A stretch of 64,000 nucleotides of DNA from Paracoccaceae bacterium (lineage in GTDB: Bacteria > Pseudomonadota > Alphaproteobacteria > Rhodobacterales > Rhodobacteraceae), in assembly GCA_029246285.1 (NCBI GenBank), contig JAQWNW010000058.1, positions 21,330 through 85,329 of the forward strand, read 5' to 3'. Under the pieces are notes generated by a model. That model ran no database searches and had not been told where the DNA came from. It saw only the letters and a list, made by a program, of their open reading frames with translations. The first letter of the stretch is position 1. Each line of letters starts with the position of its first letter. The position numbers and the translations under genes are program-made. Positions 28,580 through 38,733 of the stretch are shown piece by piece.

Positions 28580-28789
28580 ATGAAAAATAATAAAACAAAA
28601 ACCATAGAAGAATATGTTGCTCATCTACAATTGATGGTAGACGACCTCAACGCCGTAGTGACTGAGCAAAATAAACAAATTTCAAATTTAAAACAAAGGG
28701 TTGAGTTCTTATTGTCTCGCGAGGCTGAGAGAGAGTACGCTGACCAAAACTCTCTAATAATGTCCGATAGCAAACCACCTCATTGGTAA
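28580..28789 (+). CDS. slyX: SlyX family protein
   Basis: A 69-residue protein with a short coiled coil (residues about 8-50: IEEYVAHLQLMVDDLNAVV...QISNLKQRVEFLL) and the diagnostic C-terminal KPPHW, equivalent to the PPHY end of SlyX. The function of SlyX is not established. The ribosome site AAGAG lies in one arm of an inverted repeat, TTGCTCT (28537-28543) with AGAGCAA (28569-28575), which could hide it in an RNA hairpin. The gene is divergent from hisS and converges with dnaE. Confidence 0.85.
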   Translation: MKNNKTKTIEEYVAHLQLMVDDLNAVVTEQNKQISNLKQRVEFLLSREAEREYADQNSLIMSDSKPPHW

Positions 28790-28821
28790 TAGACTGTTTA
28801 AGAAGTAGCTACTAAATTAAT

Positions 28822-31800
28822 TTAAAAGTCTTTAACCTCAACCACTCCACCCAACGACTTTAAAGCACCTTTTGTTTCAGGAGTGACAGGAAATTTTCCA
28901 TTTAACAACATTTCAACATCTCCTGGCAAACTGGGGTGCATTAAAATTAATCTTATAGGACCGACTGCTTTACTGTTAATTCCTGATTTTGCCCTTTCCA
29001 ACACTGAAGCAACGGATGGTAAGACCTCACTCTCATTAACATAGACACTTAAGCCTGCTAATGCCCCTCCAGATATAGCCTTATCGACCGGTTGAACCGA
29101 ACGCGCTAAAATCTTTAATTGACCACTTTCTAAATTCGCATCAACAGTCAAAACTATATTATCTCCAGGTTCCAAGAATTCTCTCGACGCCTCTAAAACA
29201 TCTGAAAACATTGTAACTTCATATATTGCCGAGGGATCAGATAATTGCACGAAAGCATATCTATTACCCCGCGCCGATTTACGCTCCTGTCTCGCCGTGA
29301 CTGTTCCAGCTATCTTGATAATTGACGCACCATTTTTTACCTTAGCTTCTACTTCAGAAAAATTGATGATCTTATTTCGCTTAAGAGCCGTCGAATAATC
29401 GTCCAGAGGATGCCCACTCAAATAAAATCCAACAGCTAAATGCTCTTGGCTTAGCCTTTCCATTGGAAGCCAGTCATCTGTTTTAACTATCCTCGGCTCA
29501 GGCAAATCTTCTCCAGTATTACCAAATAGTGAAACCTGAGTTGAATTACGATCTTCATTAGCTGCACTAGAATAATTAATCAACGCATCCAAAGCTCTAA
29601 AAATCTTTTGTCTATTATTATCCAATATATCAAAAGCCCCAGCACGAGCTAGCATTTCTAATGGCCTTCTTCCTATTCGTTTAAGATTAACTCGCCTTGC
29701 AAAATCATATATATTTACAAATGACTTATTGCCCCGAATTTTGATAACCATTTCCATAGCATCTACACCAATATTCTTTAACCCCCCGAGAGCATAATAT
29801 ATGCTTCCATCTTGTACAGTAAATTTAGCACCAGAATTATTTATACATGGTGGAAAAATTTTAATCCCCAGTCTATCAATCTCTTGCTTATAAACATTTA
29901 ACTTCTCTGTAATATGAAGGTCACAATTCATAACCGCGGCCATAAACTCAACCGGATGATTAGCTTTCAACCAGGCAGTCTGATAACTAACCACAGCATA
30001 CGCAGCGGCATGCGATTTGTTAAAACCATAATTTGCAAACTTTTCTAAAAGGTCAAAAACTTCCTTAGCCTTTTGCTTTTCAACACCATTCTTAGCAGCA
30101 CCACTCTCAAATTTTGGTCTTTCTGCGTCCATCGCTTCCTTTATTTTTTTTCCCATTGCACGACGTAACAAATCTGCACCACCAAGAGAATAACCACCCA
30201 TTACCTGAGCAATCTGCATAACTTGCTCTTGATACACGATTATTCCCTGTGTTTCCTCTAAGATATGGTCAATAAGAGGGTGGATTGATTGCAAGTTTCG
30301 CTGTCCATTTTTGACCTCACAATACGCTGGAATGTTTTCCATTGGGCCTGGTCGATATAAAGCCACCAAAGCAACTATATCTTCTATAGATGTAGGCTTC
30401 ATCCGTCTTAAAGCATCCATCATACCAGCGCTTTCAACCTGAAAAACGGCAACAGTTTTAGCGCTAGAATACAGATCGAAGGTGGCTTTATCATCCAATG
30501 GAATGCTATCTATTTCGATATTAACATCCCTTAACTTTAATAGGTCGATAGCATTCTTAATTACGGTTAAAGTTTTTAAACCCAAAAAATCAAACTTTAC
30601 TAAACCAGCTTGTTCAACCCATTTCATATTAAACTGGGTCGCTGGCATTTCTGATCGGGGGTCTTGGTAAAGAGGGACTAATTCATCTAATGGTCTGTCA
30701 CCTATCACAATACCAGCAGCATGGGTTGCCGCATTTCTCAATAAACCCTCTACTTGCCGTGCATAATTTAACATTCGATCTACAACTTCTTCAGAGTTTG
30801 CAGCCTCTTGTAATTTAGGTTCATCCTTTAAAGCTTTTTCAATTGAAACCGGTCTAACACCCTCAATCGGAATTAATTTTGATAATCGGTCTACCTGGCC
30901 ATACGGCATTTGTAATACCCGCCCCACATCTCGAACAGCCATTTTTGATAACAACGCACCAAAAGTGATGATTTGACCAACTTTATCATTTCCATACTTA
31001 TCCTGAACATATTGGATAACTTCCTCACGTCTATCCATGCAAAAATCGATATCAAAATCGGGTATTGAAACACGTTCTGGATTAAGAAATCGTTCAAATA
31101 ATAATGAATATCGTAATGGATCTAGATCAGTTATAGTTAAAGCATAAGCAACCAAAGACCCTGCTCCAGAGCCTCGCCCAGGTCCAACAGGAATTTCACG
31201 AGATTTCGCCCATTTTATAAAATCAGCAACAATTAAAAAATAACCTGGAAAACCCATTTCTTCAATAACTTTAAGTTCAAAATCTAACCTGGTTTCATAA
31301 TCTTTTATTGGCGCTACACAATCAATTTTTGCTAATCGTAACCTCAGTCCCTCTGCCGCCTCCTGCCTAAGCAATTGGACCTCATTGTCAGAAAATCTTG
31401 GCAAAATGGGCTCTCGAACGTTTGCTTTAAATGCACACCTTTTGGCTATTTCAACAGTATTTTCTATTGCTTCGGGAAGGTCCGCAAATAAGGCCATCAT
31501 TTCTTCTTGAGACTTGAAGTAATGCTCTGTTGTGAAGCGCCGCCTATCTTCTTTTTGATCAACGTATGTCCCATCCCCAATACAAATTAATGCATCATGT
31601 GCCTCAAACATTTCTCTATTTGGAAAATAAACATCATTAGTTGCAACTAAAGGTAAGTCCAACTCATATGCTAATTGAATAAATTGTTCCTCTGTCGAAA
31701 CTTGATTGTCAGGATATCTGCCCTCCGAAATAGGATGTCGTTGAACTTCAACATATAATCGATCAGAAAATGAGCTTTTTAACTGAAGTAAATCAGCTTT

Positions 31801-32271
31801 TGCCTGCTCTATATTATTATTAATTAACTGACGTCCAATTGGACCATCAGATCCACCAGTTAGACAAATCAATCCTTCGTTATGATCACATACTTCCTTT
31901 ATATTTAATCCAATACTGTTCTCAGTATTACTTAGATAAAATACTGAGTTTAACTTAAGTAAGTTATTGTAACCGACTTGATTTTGAGCCAATAAAACTA
32001 AGTATTGTTTGTCATCAGTTATTCCATTTTTATTCTCTTCAACATCAGCGATTATTTCTATTTGGCAACCAACTATTGGTTGCACCCCAGCCGTTGATAA
32101 AACAGTAGAAAATTCTAATGCCGCAAACATATTATTCGTGTCAGTAACAGCAACAGCGGGCATCTTATTACCAATGCAGTATTTTCCCAAATTCTTTAAA
32201 GCAATCGCGCCTTCAAGAAGTGAGTATTCTGAATGTACACGAAGATGGATGAATCGAAGTTCTTTTTTCAT
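28822..32271 (-). CDS. dnaE: DNA polymerase III alpha subunit
   Basis: A 1,149-residue replicative C-family polymerase. The N-terminal PHP domain runs from HLRVHSEYSLLEGAI to about residue 280. The palm holds GPGRGSGAGSLVAYAL (363-378) and the catalytic acids D405 and D407 (PDFDID). A helix-hairpin-helix and an OB domain (VTARQERKSARGNRYAFVQLSD, about 965-1050) close the protein. It is full-length and intact. The dnaE1 type is indicated by length and by the lack of a short-form ImuC layout. Confidence 0.97.
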   Translation of the reverse strand: MKKELRFIHLRVHSEYSLLEGAIALKNLGKYCIGNKMPAVAVTDTNNMFAALEFSTVLSTAGVQPIVGCQIEIIADVEENKNGITDDKQYLVLLAQNQVGYNNLLKLNSVFYLSNTENSIGLNIKEVCDHNEGLICLTGGSDGPIGRQLINNNIEQAKADLLQLKSSFSDRLYVEVQRHPISEGRYPDNQVSTEEQFIQLAYELDLPLVATNDVYFPNREMFEAHDALICIGDGTYVDQKEDRRRFTTEHYFKSQEEMMALFADLPEAIENTVEIAKRCAFKANVREPILPRFSDNEVQLLRQEAAEGLRLRLAKIDCVAPIKDYETRLDFELKVIEEMGFPGYFLIVADFIKWAKSREIPVGPGRGSGAGSLVAYALTITDLDPLRYSLLFERFLNPERVSIPDFDIDFCMDRREEVIQYVQDKYGNDKVGQIITFGALLSKMAVRDVGRVLQMPYGQVDRLSKLIPIEGVRPVSIEKALKDEPKLQEAANSEEVVDRMLNYARQVEGLLRNAATHAAGIVIGDRPLDELVPLYQDPRSEMPATQFNMKWVEQAGLVKFDFLGLKTLTVIKNAIDLLKLRDVNIEIDSIPLDDKATFDLYSSAKTVAVFQVESAGMMDALRRMKPTSIEDIVALVALYRPGPMENIPAYCEVKNGQRNLQSIHPLIDHILEETQGIIVYQEQVMQIAQVMGGYSLGGADLLRRAMGKKIKEAMDAERPKFESGAAKNGVEKQKAKEVFDLLEKFANYGFNKSHAAAYAVVSYQTAWLKANHPVEFMAAVMNCDLHITEKLNVYKQEIDRLGIKIFPPCINNSGAKFTVQDGSIYYALGGLKNIGVDAMEMVIKIRGNKSFVNIYDFARRVNLKRIGRRPLEMLARAGAFDILDNNRQKIFRALDALINYSSAANEDRNSTQVSLFGNTGEDLPEPRIVKTDDWLPMERLSQEHLAVGFYLSGHPLDDYSTALKRNKIINFSEVEAKVKNGASIIKIAGTVTARQERKSARGNRYAFVQLSDPSAIYEVTMFSDVLEASREFLEPGDNIVLTVDANLESGQLKILARSVQPVDKAISGGALAGLSVYVNESEVLPSVASVLERAKSGINSKAVGPIRLILMHPSLPGDVEMLLNGKFPVTPETKGALKSLGGVVEVKDF

Positions 32272-32323
32272 ACGTCATATTAATCATAAGAAGGTGGTAT
32301 CTAAAAGAGGAACTGTTTATATT

Positions 32324-32342
32324 ATGTATTTATAAAATACAT
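32324..32342. promoter_or_regulatory. Palindrome upstream of uraH-xdhABC
   Basis: ATGTATTTATAAAATACAT is a perfect inverted repeat with 8-bp arms and a 3-base centre, placed about 70 bases before the uraH start and between it and the divergent dnaE. Its left half is close to ATGTATTATAAAAT upstream of puuD, so a shared regulator of the urate genes is possible. Confidence 0.45.
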
Positions 32343-32411
32343 ACTCAAAATATTGATAATCGATATTAAAAAAAGCAGGTAAGATAAGCGAAGAAAAAAA
32401 CTGGAAAAATT

Positions 32412-32762
32412 ATGGGAAAATTAACAACACATGTATTGGATACAAGTAAAGGGGTCCCAGCGTCGAATATGACAATAAAGCTTTATTACTTGGACGCAGA
32501 CAAAAAAAAATTAATTGGCTCATTCATTACTAATAAAGATGGCAGAGTCGACCATCCTCTGTTGGAAGGAAGTAATTTTCATCAAGGAAGGTATGAATTA
32601 GTGTTCCATGTTGGAGCATATCAAAAAAATATAGATAAAACTGATACAGAAAATCAGTTCTTAAACCTAATACCGATACAATTTTTTATCAGCGACAATA
32701 CTCACTACCATGTACCACTGCTATATTCCCCATTTGGTTACTCAACATACAGAGGTAGTTAA
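32412..32762 (+). CDS. uraH: 5-hydroxyisourate hydrolase
   Basis: A 116-residue transthyretin-like hydrolase with the family's three marks: HVLD at the N-terminus (H7), R45 in KDGRVDHP, and the C-terminal YRGS (113-116), preceded by HYHVPLLYSPFGYSTYRG-like sequence. It hydrolyses 5-hydroxyisourate, the product of PuuD, to OHCU. The last base of its stop overlaps the ATG of xdhA, so uraH-xdhA-xdhB-xdhC form one tightly packed operon. Confidence 0.95.
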   Translation: MGKLTTHVLDTSKGVPASNMTIKLYYLDADKKKLIGSFITNKDGRVDHPLLEGSNFHQGRYELVFHVGAYQKNIDKTDTENQFLNLIPIQFFISDNTHYHVPLLYSPFGYSTYRGS

Positions 32763-34171
32763 TGCAAAAGATAACTTTTATTCTAAATGGTGAAGAAGTA
32801 TCCTTAGAAGTCTTATCATCTACAACAACTTTACTCGACTGGTTAAGGGAAGAAAAAAAACTAACCGGAACAAAAGAAGGTTGTAACGAAGGTGATTGTG
32901 GAGCCTGCACCGTATTGGTAACTGATTTAAAAAAAGGCCGGACAGAGCACAAGGCTCTTAATGCTTGCATTTTATTCTTACCTCAACTTGATGGTAAAGC
33001 AGTAAGAACTATAGAAGGATTAGCATCAAAAACCTCTGATTTAAGAATTCAAGAAGAAATGATTTCAAATCATAGCAGTCAATGTGGTTTTTGCACTCCA
33101 GGTATTGTAGTTTCACTACTAACAGCTCAGTTAAATAAAGATAAAAATTACGATGATATCTTAGCGGGGAATCTCTGTAGATGCACAGGCTACACTCCAA
33201 TTATTGATGCAGCTATAGCTGCTGAAAAAACTGCTAAAATGCCAGTATGGGTCAAAGCTGACAATAATAAGCTCAAGAAAATCTCCACCAATAAAAAATC
33301 TAAGCAAAGCAAATTATTTCTACCACAAACGATCAAAGATCTTGAAAAATGGTGCACTAAAAACCCAGAAGGTATACTAGTTGGTGGGGCAACTGATGTA
33401 GGTTTATGGGTAACAAAAAAACTAATGGATTTAAAACAGATCTGCTTCATTGGTCAAATCTCCGAAATGAGTCAAATAAAAACGGCCAATCAATCTCTAA
33501 ATATTGGTGCATGCACAACAATTGAAACCCTAAGAAATAATATTAAAACCAGTCACCCAGAATTTTCGGAATTATTAAGACGATATGGGTCCACTCAAGT
33601 TAGGAATGCGGCTACGATAGGTGGAAATATAGCGAATGGCTCACCAATTGGCGATTCTTCACCAGCTCTTATTGCATTAGGAGCAACAATCTCGCTTAAT
33701 CTTAAGGGAAAACACCGAACTATTCCAATTGAAGAATTTTTCATAAAATATGGCATACAAAACAAACAAAAAGGAGAGTTTATAGAATCTATAAATATGC
33801 CAAGAAAAGAGGGAAACTTCAGATGCTATAAAATTTCAAAAAGATTTGATCAAGATATCTCGGCTATTTGTGGATGTTTTAATATTACTATTAAAAAAGA
33901 CACTATTATAAACGCTCGCATTGCTTTTGGTGGAATGGCAGAGATCCCTAAACGGGCTATCGCAGTAGAAAACTTTTTAATGGGCTCATCCTGGAGCGAC
34001 GAAACAATCTCAAAAGCTTGTTTAGAATTTGAAAATGATTTCAATCCAATTTCGGATATGCGCGCTTCATCACAATATAGAAACTTAGTGGCTAAAAATT
34101 TATTGAAAAAATATTTCATAGAATTGTCGAAAACAGAAAAAAATACCAATGTTTTAAGAGTAAAGATATGA
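32762..34171 (+). CDS. xdhA: Xanthine dehydrogenase small subunit (2Fe-2S/FAD)
   Basis: A 469-residue subunit carrying two [2Fe-2S] clusters and FAD. The plant-type cluster is C41, C46, C49 in GCNEGDCGACT plus a later Cys. The second is CGFC...CRCTG (about residues 113-148). The FAD domain follows (VGGATDVGLW, then ATIGGNIANGSPIGDSSPAL), then a CO-dehydrogenase-flavoprotein C-domain. It passes electrons from the molybdenum subunit to NAD+. It overlaps xdhB by 4 bases. Confidence 0.95.
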   Translation: MQKITFILNGEEVSLEVLSSTTTLLDWLREEKKLTGTKEGCNEGDCGACTVLVTDLKKGRTEHKALNACILFLPQLDGKAVRTIEGLASKTSDLRIQEEMISNHSSQCGFCTPGIVVSLLTAQLNKDKNYDDILAGNLCRCTGYTPIIDAAIAAEKTAKMPVWVKADNNKLKKISTNKKSKQSKLFLPQTIKDLEKWCTKNPEGILVGGATDVGLWVTKKLMDLKQICFIGQISEMSQIKTANQSLNIGACTTIETLRNNIKTSHPEFSELLRRYGSTQVRNAATIGGNIANGSPIGDSSPALIALGATISLNLKGKHRTIPIEEFFIKYGIQNKQKGEFIESINMPRKEGNFRCYKISKRFDQDISAICGCFNITIKKDTIINARIAFGGMAEIPKRAIAVENFLMGSSWSDETISKACLEFENDFNPISDMRASSQYRNLVAKNLLKKYFIELSKTEKNTNVLRVKI

Positions 34172-36471
34172 GTATATTGAAACCCTTACCCCATGATGCA
34201 GCAGCCTTACACGTAAGTGGATCCGCTCAATATACTGATGATATCCCCACACCTGACAATACATTACACTTAGTTTTTGGTTTATCAGAAATTGCTCACG
34301 GAAGAATTGTAAAAACTGACCTGACAGATGTTAAATCAGCATCTGGAGTAAGTTGCGTTTTAATGGCAAAAGACATTCCAGGTAAAAATGACATTTCACC
34401 TTCACCATTTCCTGAACCTTTGCTAAGCGATGGAACCCTAAATTACATTGGACAGCCAATATTCATTTGCGCTGCCACCAGTCATTTGTTGGCGCGGCGA
34501 GCAGCAAAGCTGGCAAAAATTGAGTATAAGAAAAAAAAGGCAATCATAACCATTGAGGAGGCAATTAAAGCAAAGTCTCTTTTAGAAAAACCAGTTGTCT
34601 ATAATAAAGGTGATCCTGAAAATACGATATTAAATTCTGAATTTAACCTAAATGGAACTATCAACATCGGTGGGCAAGAACATTTTTATTTAGAAGGTCA
34701 AGCTGCATTAGCCATACCTCATGACGATGGCGATATTACAATCCATTGCTCTACTCAACATCCAACCGAAGCACAACATAAGGTGGCAGATGCTTTAAAA
34801 AAACCTATGAATGCCGTTAGAGTACAAGTTAGACGAATGGGTGGTGGTTTTGGTGGAAAAGAAAGTCAATCTAACGCTTTAGCCGTTGCTTGCGCAATAA
34901 TGGCTAACCAAACCGGTAAACCTTGCAAAATGCGATATGATCGAGATGACGATATGATTGTCACGGGTAAGCGGCATGATTTCCGAATTGACTACAATGT
35001 TGGCTTTAATGGTAAAGGTAAGATTACTGGCATAGAGTTCAAACAATTTGTCCGTTGTGGCTGGAGTGCAGATCTTAGTTTAGCTATAGCAGATAGGGCA
35101 ATGCTTCACAGCGACAATGCATATTTCCTCTCAGATGCTAAAATAACATCATATAGATTACTTACAAATACACAGTCAGCAACCGCTTTTCGTGGGTTTG
35201 GTGGACCTCAAGGGATGATTGGGATTGAACAAGTCATAAATCACATCTCTCAATACTTAGGAAAAGACTCTTTAACTGTAAGGGAGCAAAATTTTTATAA
35301 TAACCCATCGAAAAGAAAAAATGAGGTCCAAACTACTCCTTATCATATGCAGGTAAAAGACAGCATAATTAAACCTCTAGTAAAGCAACTAAAGTCTTCA
35401 TCCAACTACACCAAGAGGCGATTGGAGATTGAGAATTGGAATAACAAAAACAAATTTTTAAAAAAGGGGTTAGCACTGACGCCCGTAAAGTTTGGGATAT
35501 CCTTTACTTTAACACACCTAAATCAAGCTGGAGCTTTAGTTCATGTGTATCAAGATGGGTCAATAAGAATTAATCATGGTGGGACAGAAATGGGACAAGG
35601 CTTGTTCCAAAAGGTAGCTCAAGTGGCTGCTCAAGAATTTTCCCAACCTATAGAAAACATAAAAATCACAGCTACTGATACTGGAAAGGTACCCAATACT
35701 TCTGCTACTGCAGCTAGCTCGGGAACAGACTTAAACGGCATGGCTGTAAAAGTCGCATGTGAAAAAATTAAGCTTAGGCTGAAATCTTTCTTAGGTAAAA
35801 CTTATAAACTTAAGGCAACGGAAATCGAATTTCTGAATGGATCCATATATTGTAAAGGAAAAGAATATTCTTTTAAAAGCATTATCAAACAAGCCTATGA
35901 AAACCGAATAAGCTTAAGTGCTACAGGCTTTTATGCAACTCCTGAAATTAAATGGGATAGGCTTAAAGGTAAAGGTAATCCGTTTTATTACTTTGCTTAT
36001 GGCGCCGCAGTAACAGAAGTCATTATTGACACTCTAACTGGAGAAAATCGGATACTTAGGGTGGATATTTGTCACGATGCCGGAAAATCAATAAATCCAG
36101 CAATAGATATTGGGCAAATACAAGGTGGTTATGTTCAAGGCGCTGGCTGGCTAACAACCGAAGAACTCATTTGGAATGAAGAAGGCAAGCTTATGACACA
36201 TGCACCTTCAACCTATAAAATCCCAGCCTGCTCAGATCGACCAAGAATTTTTCATACAAACTTATTCCATTATGAAGGAAATAAAAAACAGACTATATAC
36301 AGAAGTAAAGCAGTTGGAGAACCTCCTCTTATGTTAGGTATTTCTGCACTAATGGCATTAAATGATGCTATCGCATCTGTTGGCGATTGGGATCGATACG
36401 CATTGCTCGATACACCAGCAACCCCAGAAAAAATACTTTTTGAAATACAAAAGCAAATTAGAGGTATTTAG
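34168..36471 (+). CDS. xdhB: Xanthine dehydrogenase molybdenum subunit
   Basis: A 767-residue molybdopterin-binding subunit. It has QEHFYLEGQAAL with the substrate Glu, GGGFGGKE (225-232), TAFRGFGGPQ with the substrate Arg, GTEMGQG, and the catalytic Glu near the C-terminus in GEPPLMLG. These are the residues expected of a true xanthine/hypoxanthine enzyme rather than a CO or aldehyde oxidoreductase. It ends in TAG, two bases before xdhC. Confidence 0.95.
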   Translation: MSILKPLPHDAAALHVSGSAQYTDDIPTPDNTLHLVFGLSEIAHGRIVKTDLTDVKSASGVSCVLMAKDIPGKNDISPSPFPEPLLSDGTLNYIGQPIFICAATSHLLARRAAKLAKIEYKKKKAIITIEEAIKAKSLLEKPVVYNKGDPENTILNSEFNLNGTINIGGQEHFYLEGQAALAIPHDDGDITIHCSTQHPTEAQHKVADALKKPMNAVRVQVRRMGGGFGGKESQSNALAVACAIMANQTGKPCKMRYDRDDDMIVTGKRHDFRIDYNVGFNGKGKITGIEFKQFVRCGWSADLSLAIADRAMLHSDNAYFLSDAKITSYRLLTNTQSATAFRGFGGPQGMIGIEQVINHISQYLGKDSLTVREQNFYNNPSKRKNEVQTTPYHMQVKDSIIKPLVKQLKSSSNYTKRRLEIENWNNKNKFLKKGLALTPVKFGISFTLTHLNQAGALVHVYQDGSIRINHGGTEMGQGLFQKVAQVAAQEFSQPIENIKITATDTGKVPNTSATAASSGTDLNGMAVKVACEKIKLRLKSFLGKTYKLKATEIEFLNGSIYCKGKEYSFKSIIKQAYENRISLSATGFYATPEIKWDRLKGKGNPFYYFAYGAAVTEVIIDTLTGENRILRVDICHDAGKSINPAIDIGQIQGGYVQGAGWLTTEELIWNEEGKLMTHAPSTYKIPACSDRPRIFHTNLFHYEGNKKQTIYRSKAVGEPPLMLGISALMALNDAIASVGDWDRYALLDTPATPEKILFEIQKQIRGI

Positions 36472-36473
36472 AA

Positions 36474-37427
36474 TTGAGTTTTGACTTAAATTTGATGCAT
36501 GAATATCTTAAGAAGTATAATGAGGTCGTAAGAATTTTAATACTTAAAACTTCGGGTTCGGCTCCTAGAAATTCAGGTACCTGGATGATTGTTTGGAAAA
36601 ATGGACAAAACAGGACAATAGGTGGTGGCCAACTTGAATACGAAGTCACAAAAAGTGCGCGAGATTTATTAAACAGCAGTCACAGCCAGAAAATAAAAAA
36701 ATATAGTTTAGGGCCCGATATCGGCCAGTGTTGCGGTGGTAGCGTTGAAGTGCTCATAGAAAAAATGAATATTGAAAAATTAGGAATTATTTCAAAAGAA
36801 GATGGGTTTTTTGCAAGGCCAATATCTAGAAGTAATAAAAGTTTGAAGTTATCCTCAATATTGAAAAAATTCCGAAATAAATCTATTCCAATAGAATACA
36901 TTTTTTGCGATGGGTGGTTAATCGAGCCATTAGTAAAAGAGAAAAGAAATCTTTGGATTTACGGTGCTGGGCACGTTGGAACGGCAATAGCAAATACAAT
37001 ACATAAATTAGAAAGATTTAATATTTTCTGTCTAGATACTTCTGAAGAACGCTATCCAAATGACTTCCCAAAAAATGTAGAAAGATTGATAGCAGTTAAT
37101 CCTGCAGAATTGGTCAAATATGCCCCAGGAGATACTCATCACTTAATACTAACTTATTCTCATGCATTAGATTTAGAAGTTTGCAACCAATTATTAAAAC
37201 AACCTTTCTTATCTGCAGGCCTGATAGGTTCGAAAACGAAATGGGTTAGATTTAAAAAAAGATTGGGTGAACTGGGCTATAATTCAGAGCAAATTCATAG
37301 AATTATATGTCCGATTGGAGATCCTTCTCTAGGTAAATCTCCTTATGAGATAGCAATTGGGGTCGCAAATATGCTTCTTGATTATGACAAAATACATGTT
37401 TCAAGGAAAGAAGAGCTCAGTATATAA
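36474..37427 (+). CDS. xdhC: Xanthine dehydrogenase accessory protein XdhC
   Basis: A 317-residue XdhC/CoxI protein that holds and sulfurates the molybdenum cofactor for XdhB. The N-terminal domain has SAPRNSGTWMIV, GGGQLEYE and GQCCGGSVEV, where the Cys pair is typical of the cofactor-binding part. The C-terminal Rossmann domain begins IYGAGHVGTAIA (about 163-174) and ends with GKSPYEIAIGVA. The start is TTG, two bases after the xdhB stop. It ends the urate operon and converges with an MFS gene. Confidence 0.93.
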   Translation: MSFDLNLMHEYLKKYNEVVRILILKTSGSAPRNSGTWMIVWKNGQNRTIGGGQLEYEVTKSARDLLNSSHSQKIKKYSLGPDIGQCCGGSVEVLIEKMNIEKLGIISKEDGFFARPISRSNKSLKLSSILKKFRNKSIPIEYIFCDGWLIEPLVKEKRNLWIYGAGHVGTAIANTIHKLERFNIFCLDTSEERYPNDFPKNVERLIAVNPAELVKYAPGDTHHLILTYSHALDLEVCNQLLKQPFLSAGLIGSKTKWVRFKKRLGELGYNSEQIHRIICPIGDPSLGKSPYEIAIGVANMLLDYDKIHVSRKEELSI

Positions 37428-37471
37428 AAGCTAATATTCACCATAAAAAATTTGTTTCAATAATTGGATCA

Positions 37472-38680
37472 CTAGTCTTTCGTGTCATTACCTTTTTTTA
37501 AGAACAATAAAATACAAAAGCCAATCAAGATTAAACTAATGATAAACGGTGAACCTGGAAAGTAGAGAACTGTTCGATCTCCAGTAAAAAATCCAAAGGT
37601 TGATGTCATTAACAAAGGTGAAACAATCATGCCAATAGCGGCTATACTAGTAAGTAACCCTTGCAGTTCACCTTGTTGATCATCGGGAACCGCTTGACTC
37701 ATTAAGCCTTGCAAGGCAGGTCCAGCAATCACTCCCAAACTAATGATTGGAATTAATAGCCAAATCATCCAGGGCTGCGAAACAAACGCTATCAAAAAAA
37801 AGCAAATCATATTCAGATATAATGCAAAAATAACAGTTTTACGTTCGCCCACATATTTTATTATCTTTCTCATCAAGTAACCCTGAGTTATCGCCATGCA
37901 AAAACCAAAAGCAGCGAACGAATAACCTATCTGAATTGGAAGCCAACCAAACTGTTCTTCTGACCAATATGCCCAAATAGCAGGATAAACATAAAACGCG
38001 ATGTCATATATAAACAAGATGAATAGCAGTCGTGACACCCCTACAATTTTACTCAAATGTTTTAATGCACCTAATGGATTAGCTCTTAAAAGTTTAAAAG
38101 GCCTTTTATTCTTCTCATTAACGGTCTCAGGCAACACGAAGTAACCCAAGCAAAAATTTGAAAATGCTAATAGTGCTGCTGCGTAAAATGGTGCCCTAGA
38201 TGAGAACTCACCCAATATTCCGCCTAATAAAGGCCCCAAAACGAACCCAATACCAAATGCTGCTCCAATTAATCCGAAATTTTGAGATTTTTCATCATTT
38301 TTGGAAATGTCGGCCATGTACGCCATAGCTGTAGAATGGGTGGCAGCAGTCATTCCACCTATCAACCGTCCAACAAATAAAATCCAAATTGATGCAGCAT
38401 ACCCCATTATTACATAATCGATGGCCATCACAAATAATGAAATTAATAAAATTGGTCTTCTTCCATAACTATCCGAAAGATTACCTAAGAGTGGCCCAAA
38501 ACAAAATTGCATAAAGGCAAATGATGTAGCTAACAATCCACCCCAGATTGCCGCAGCACTAACATCTACATTTCCTAATTCTTTTAAAAGGGCCGGCATG
38601 ACTGGGCCAATCAATCCAATGCCCATTGAATCAATAATTACTGTAATTATTAAAAAAGTCTTAGCACTATTGATATTCAT
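37472..38680 (-). CDS. TetA-like MFS transporter
   Basis: A 402-residue, 12-helix MFS protein. It opens with the DHA1 pattern IIDSMGIGLIGPVMPALL, has motif A GNLSDSYGRRPILL (about 67-80) and motif C-like GFVLGPLLGGILGEFS, all typical of tetracycline-efflux-like antiporters. An efflux role is likely but the substrate is unknown. It ends in TAG. It lies 53 bases after the enolase-superfamily gene and may be the last gene of that unit. Confidence 0.85.
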   Translation of the reverse strand: MNINSAKTFLIITVIIDSMGIGLIGPVMPALLKELGNVDVSAAAIWGGLLATSFAFMQFCFGPLLGNLSDSYGRRPILLISLFVMAIDYVIMGYAASIWILFVGRLIGGMTAATHSTAMAYMADISKNDEKSQNFGLIGAAFGIGFVLGPLLGGILGEFSSRAPFYAAALLAFSNFCLGYFVLPETVNEKNKRPFKLLRANPLGALKHLSKIVGVSRLLFILFIYDIAFYVYPAIWAYWSEEQFGWLPIQIGYSFAAFGFCMAITQGYLMRKIIKYVGERKTVIFALYLNMICFFLIAFVSQPWMIWLLIPIISLGVIAGPALQGLMSQAVPDDQQGELQGLLTSIAAIGMIVSPLLMTSTFGFFTGDRTVLYFPGSPFIISLILIGFCILLFLKKGNDTKD

Positions 38681-38733
38681 AAGATGTAAATTCCAAAAAT
38701 TGGATTTTTGATGGATTAGATTTAATATAGGAT

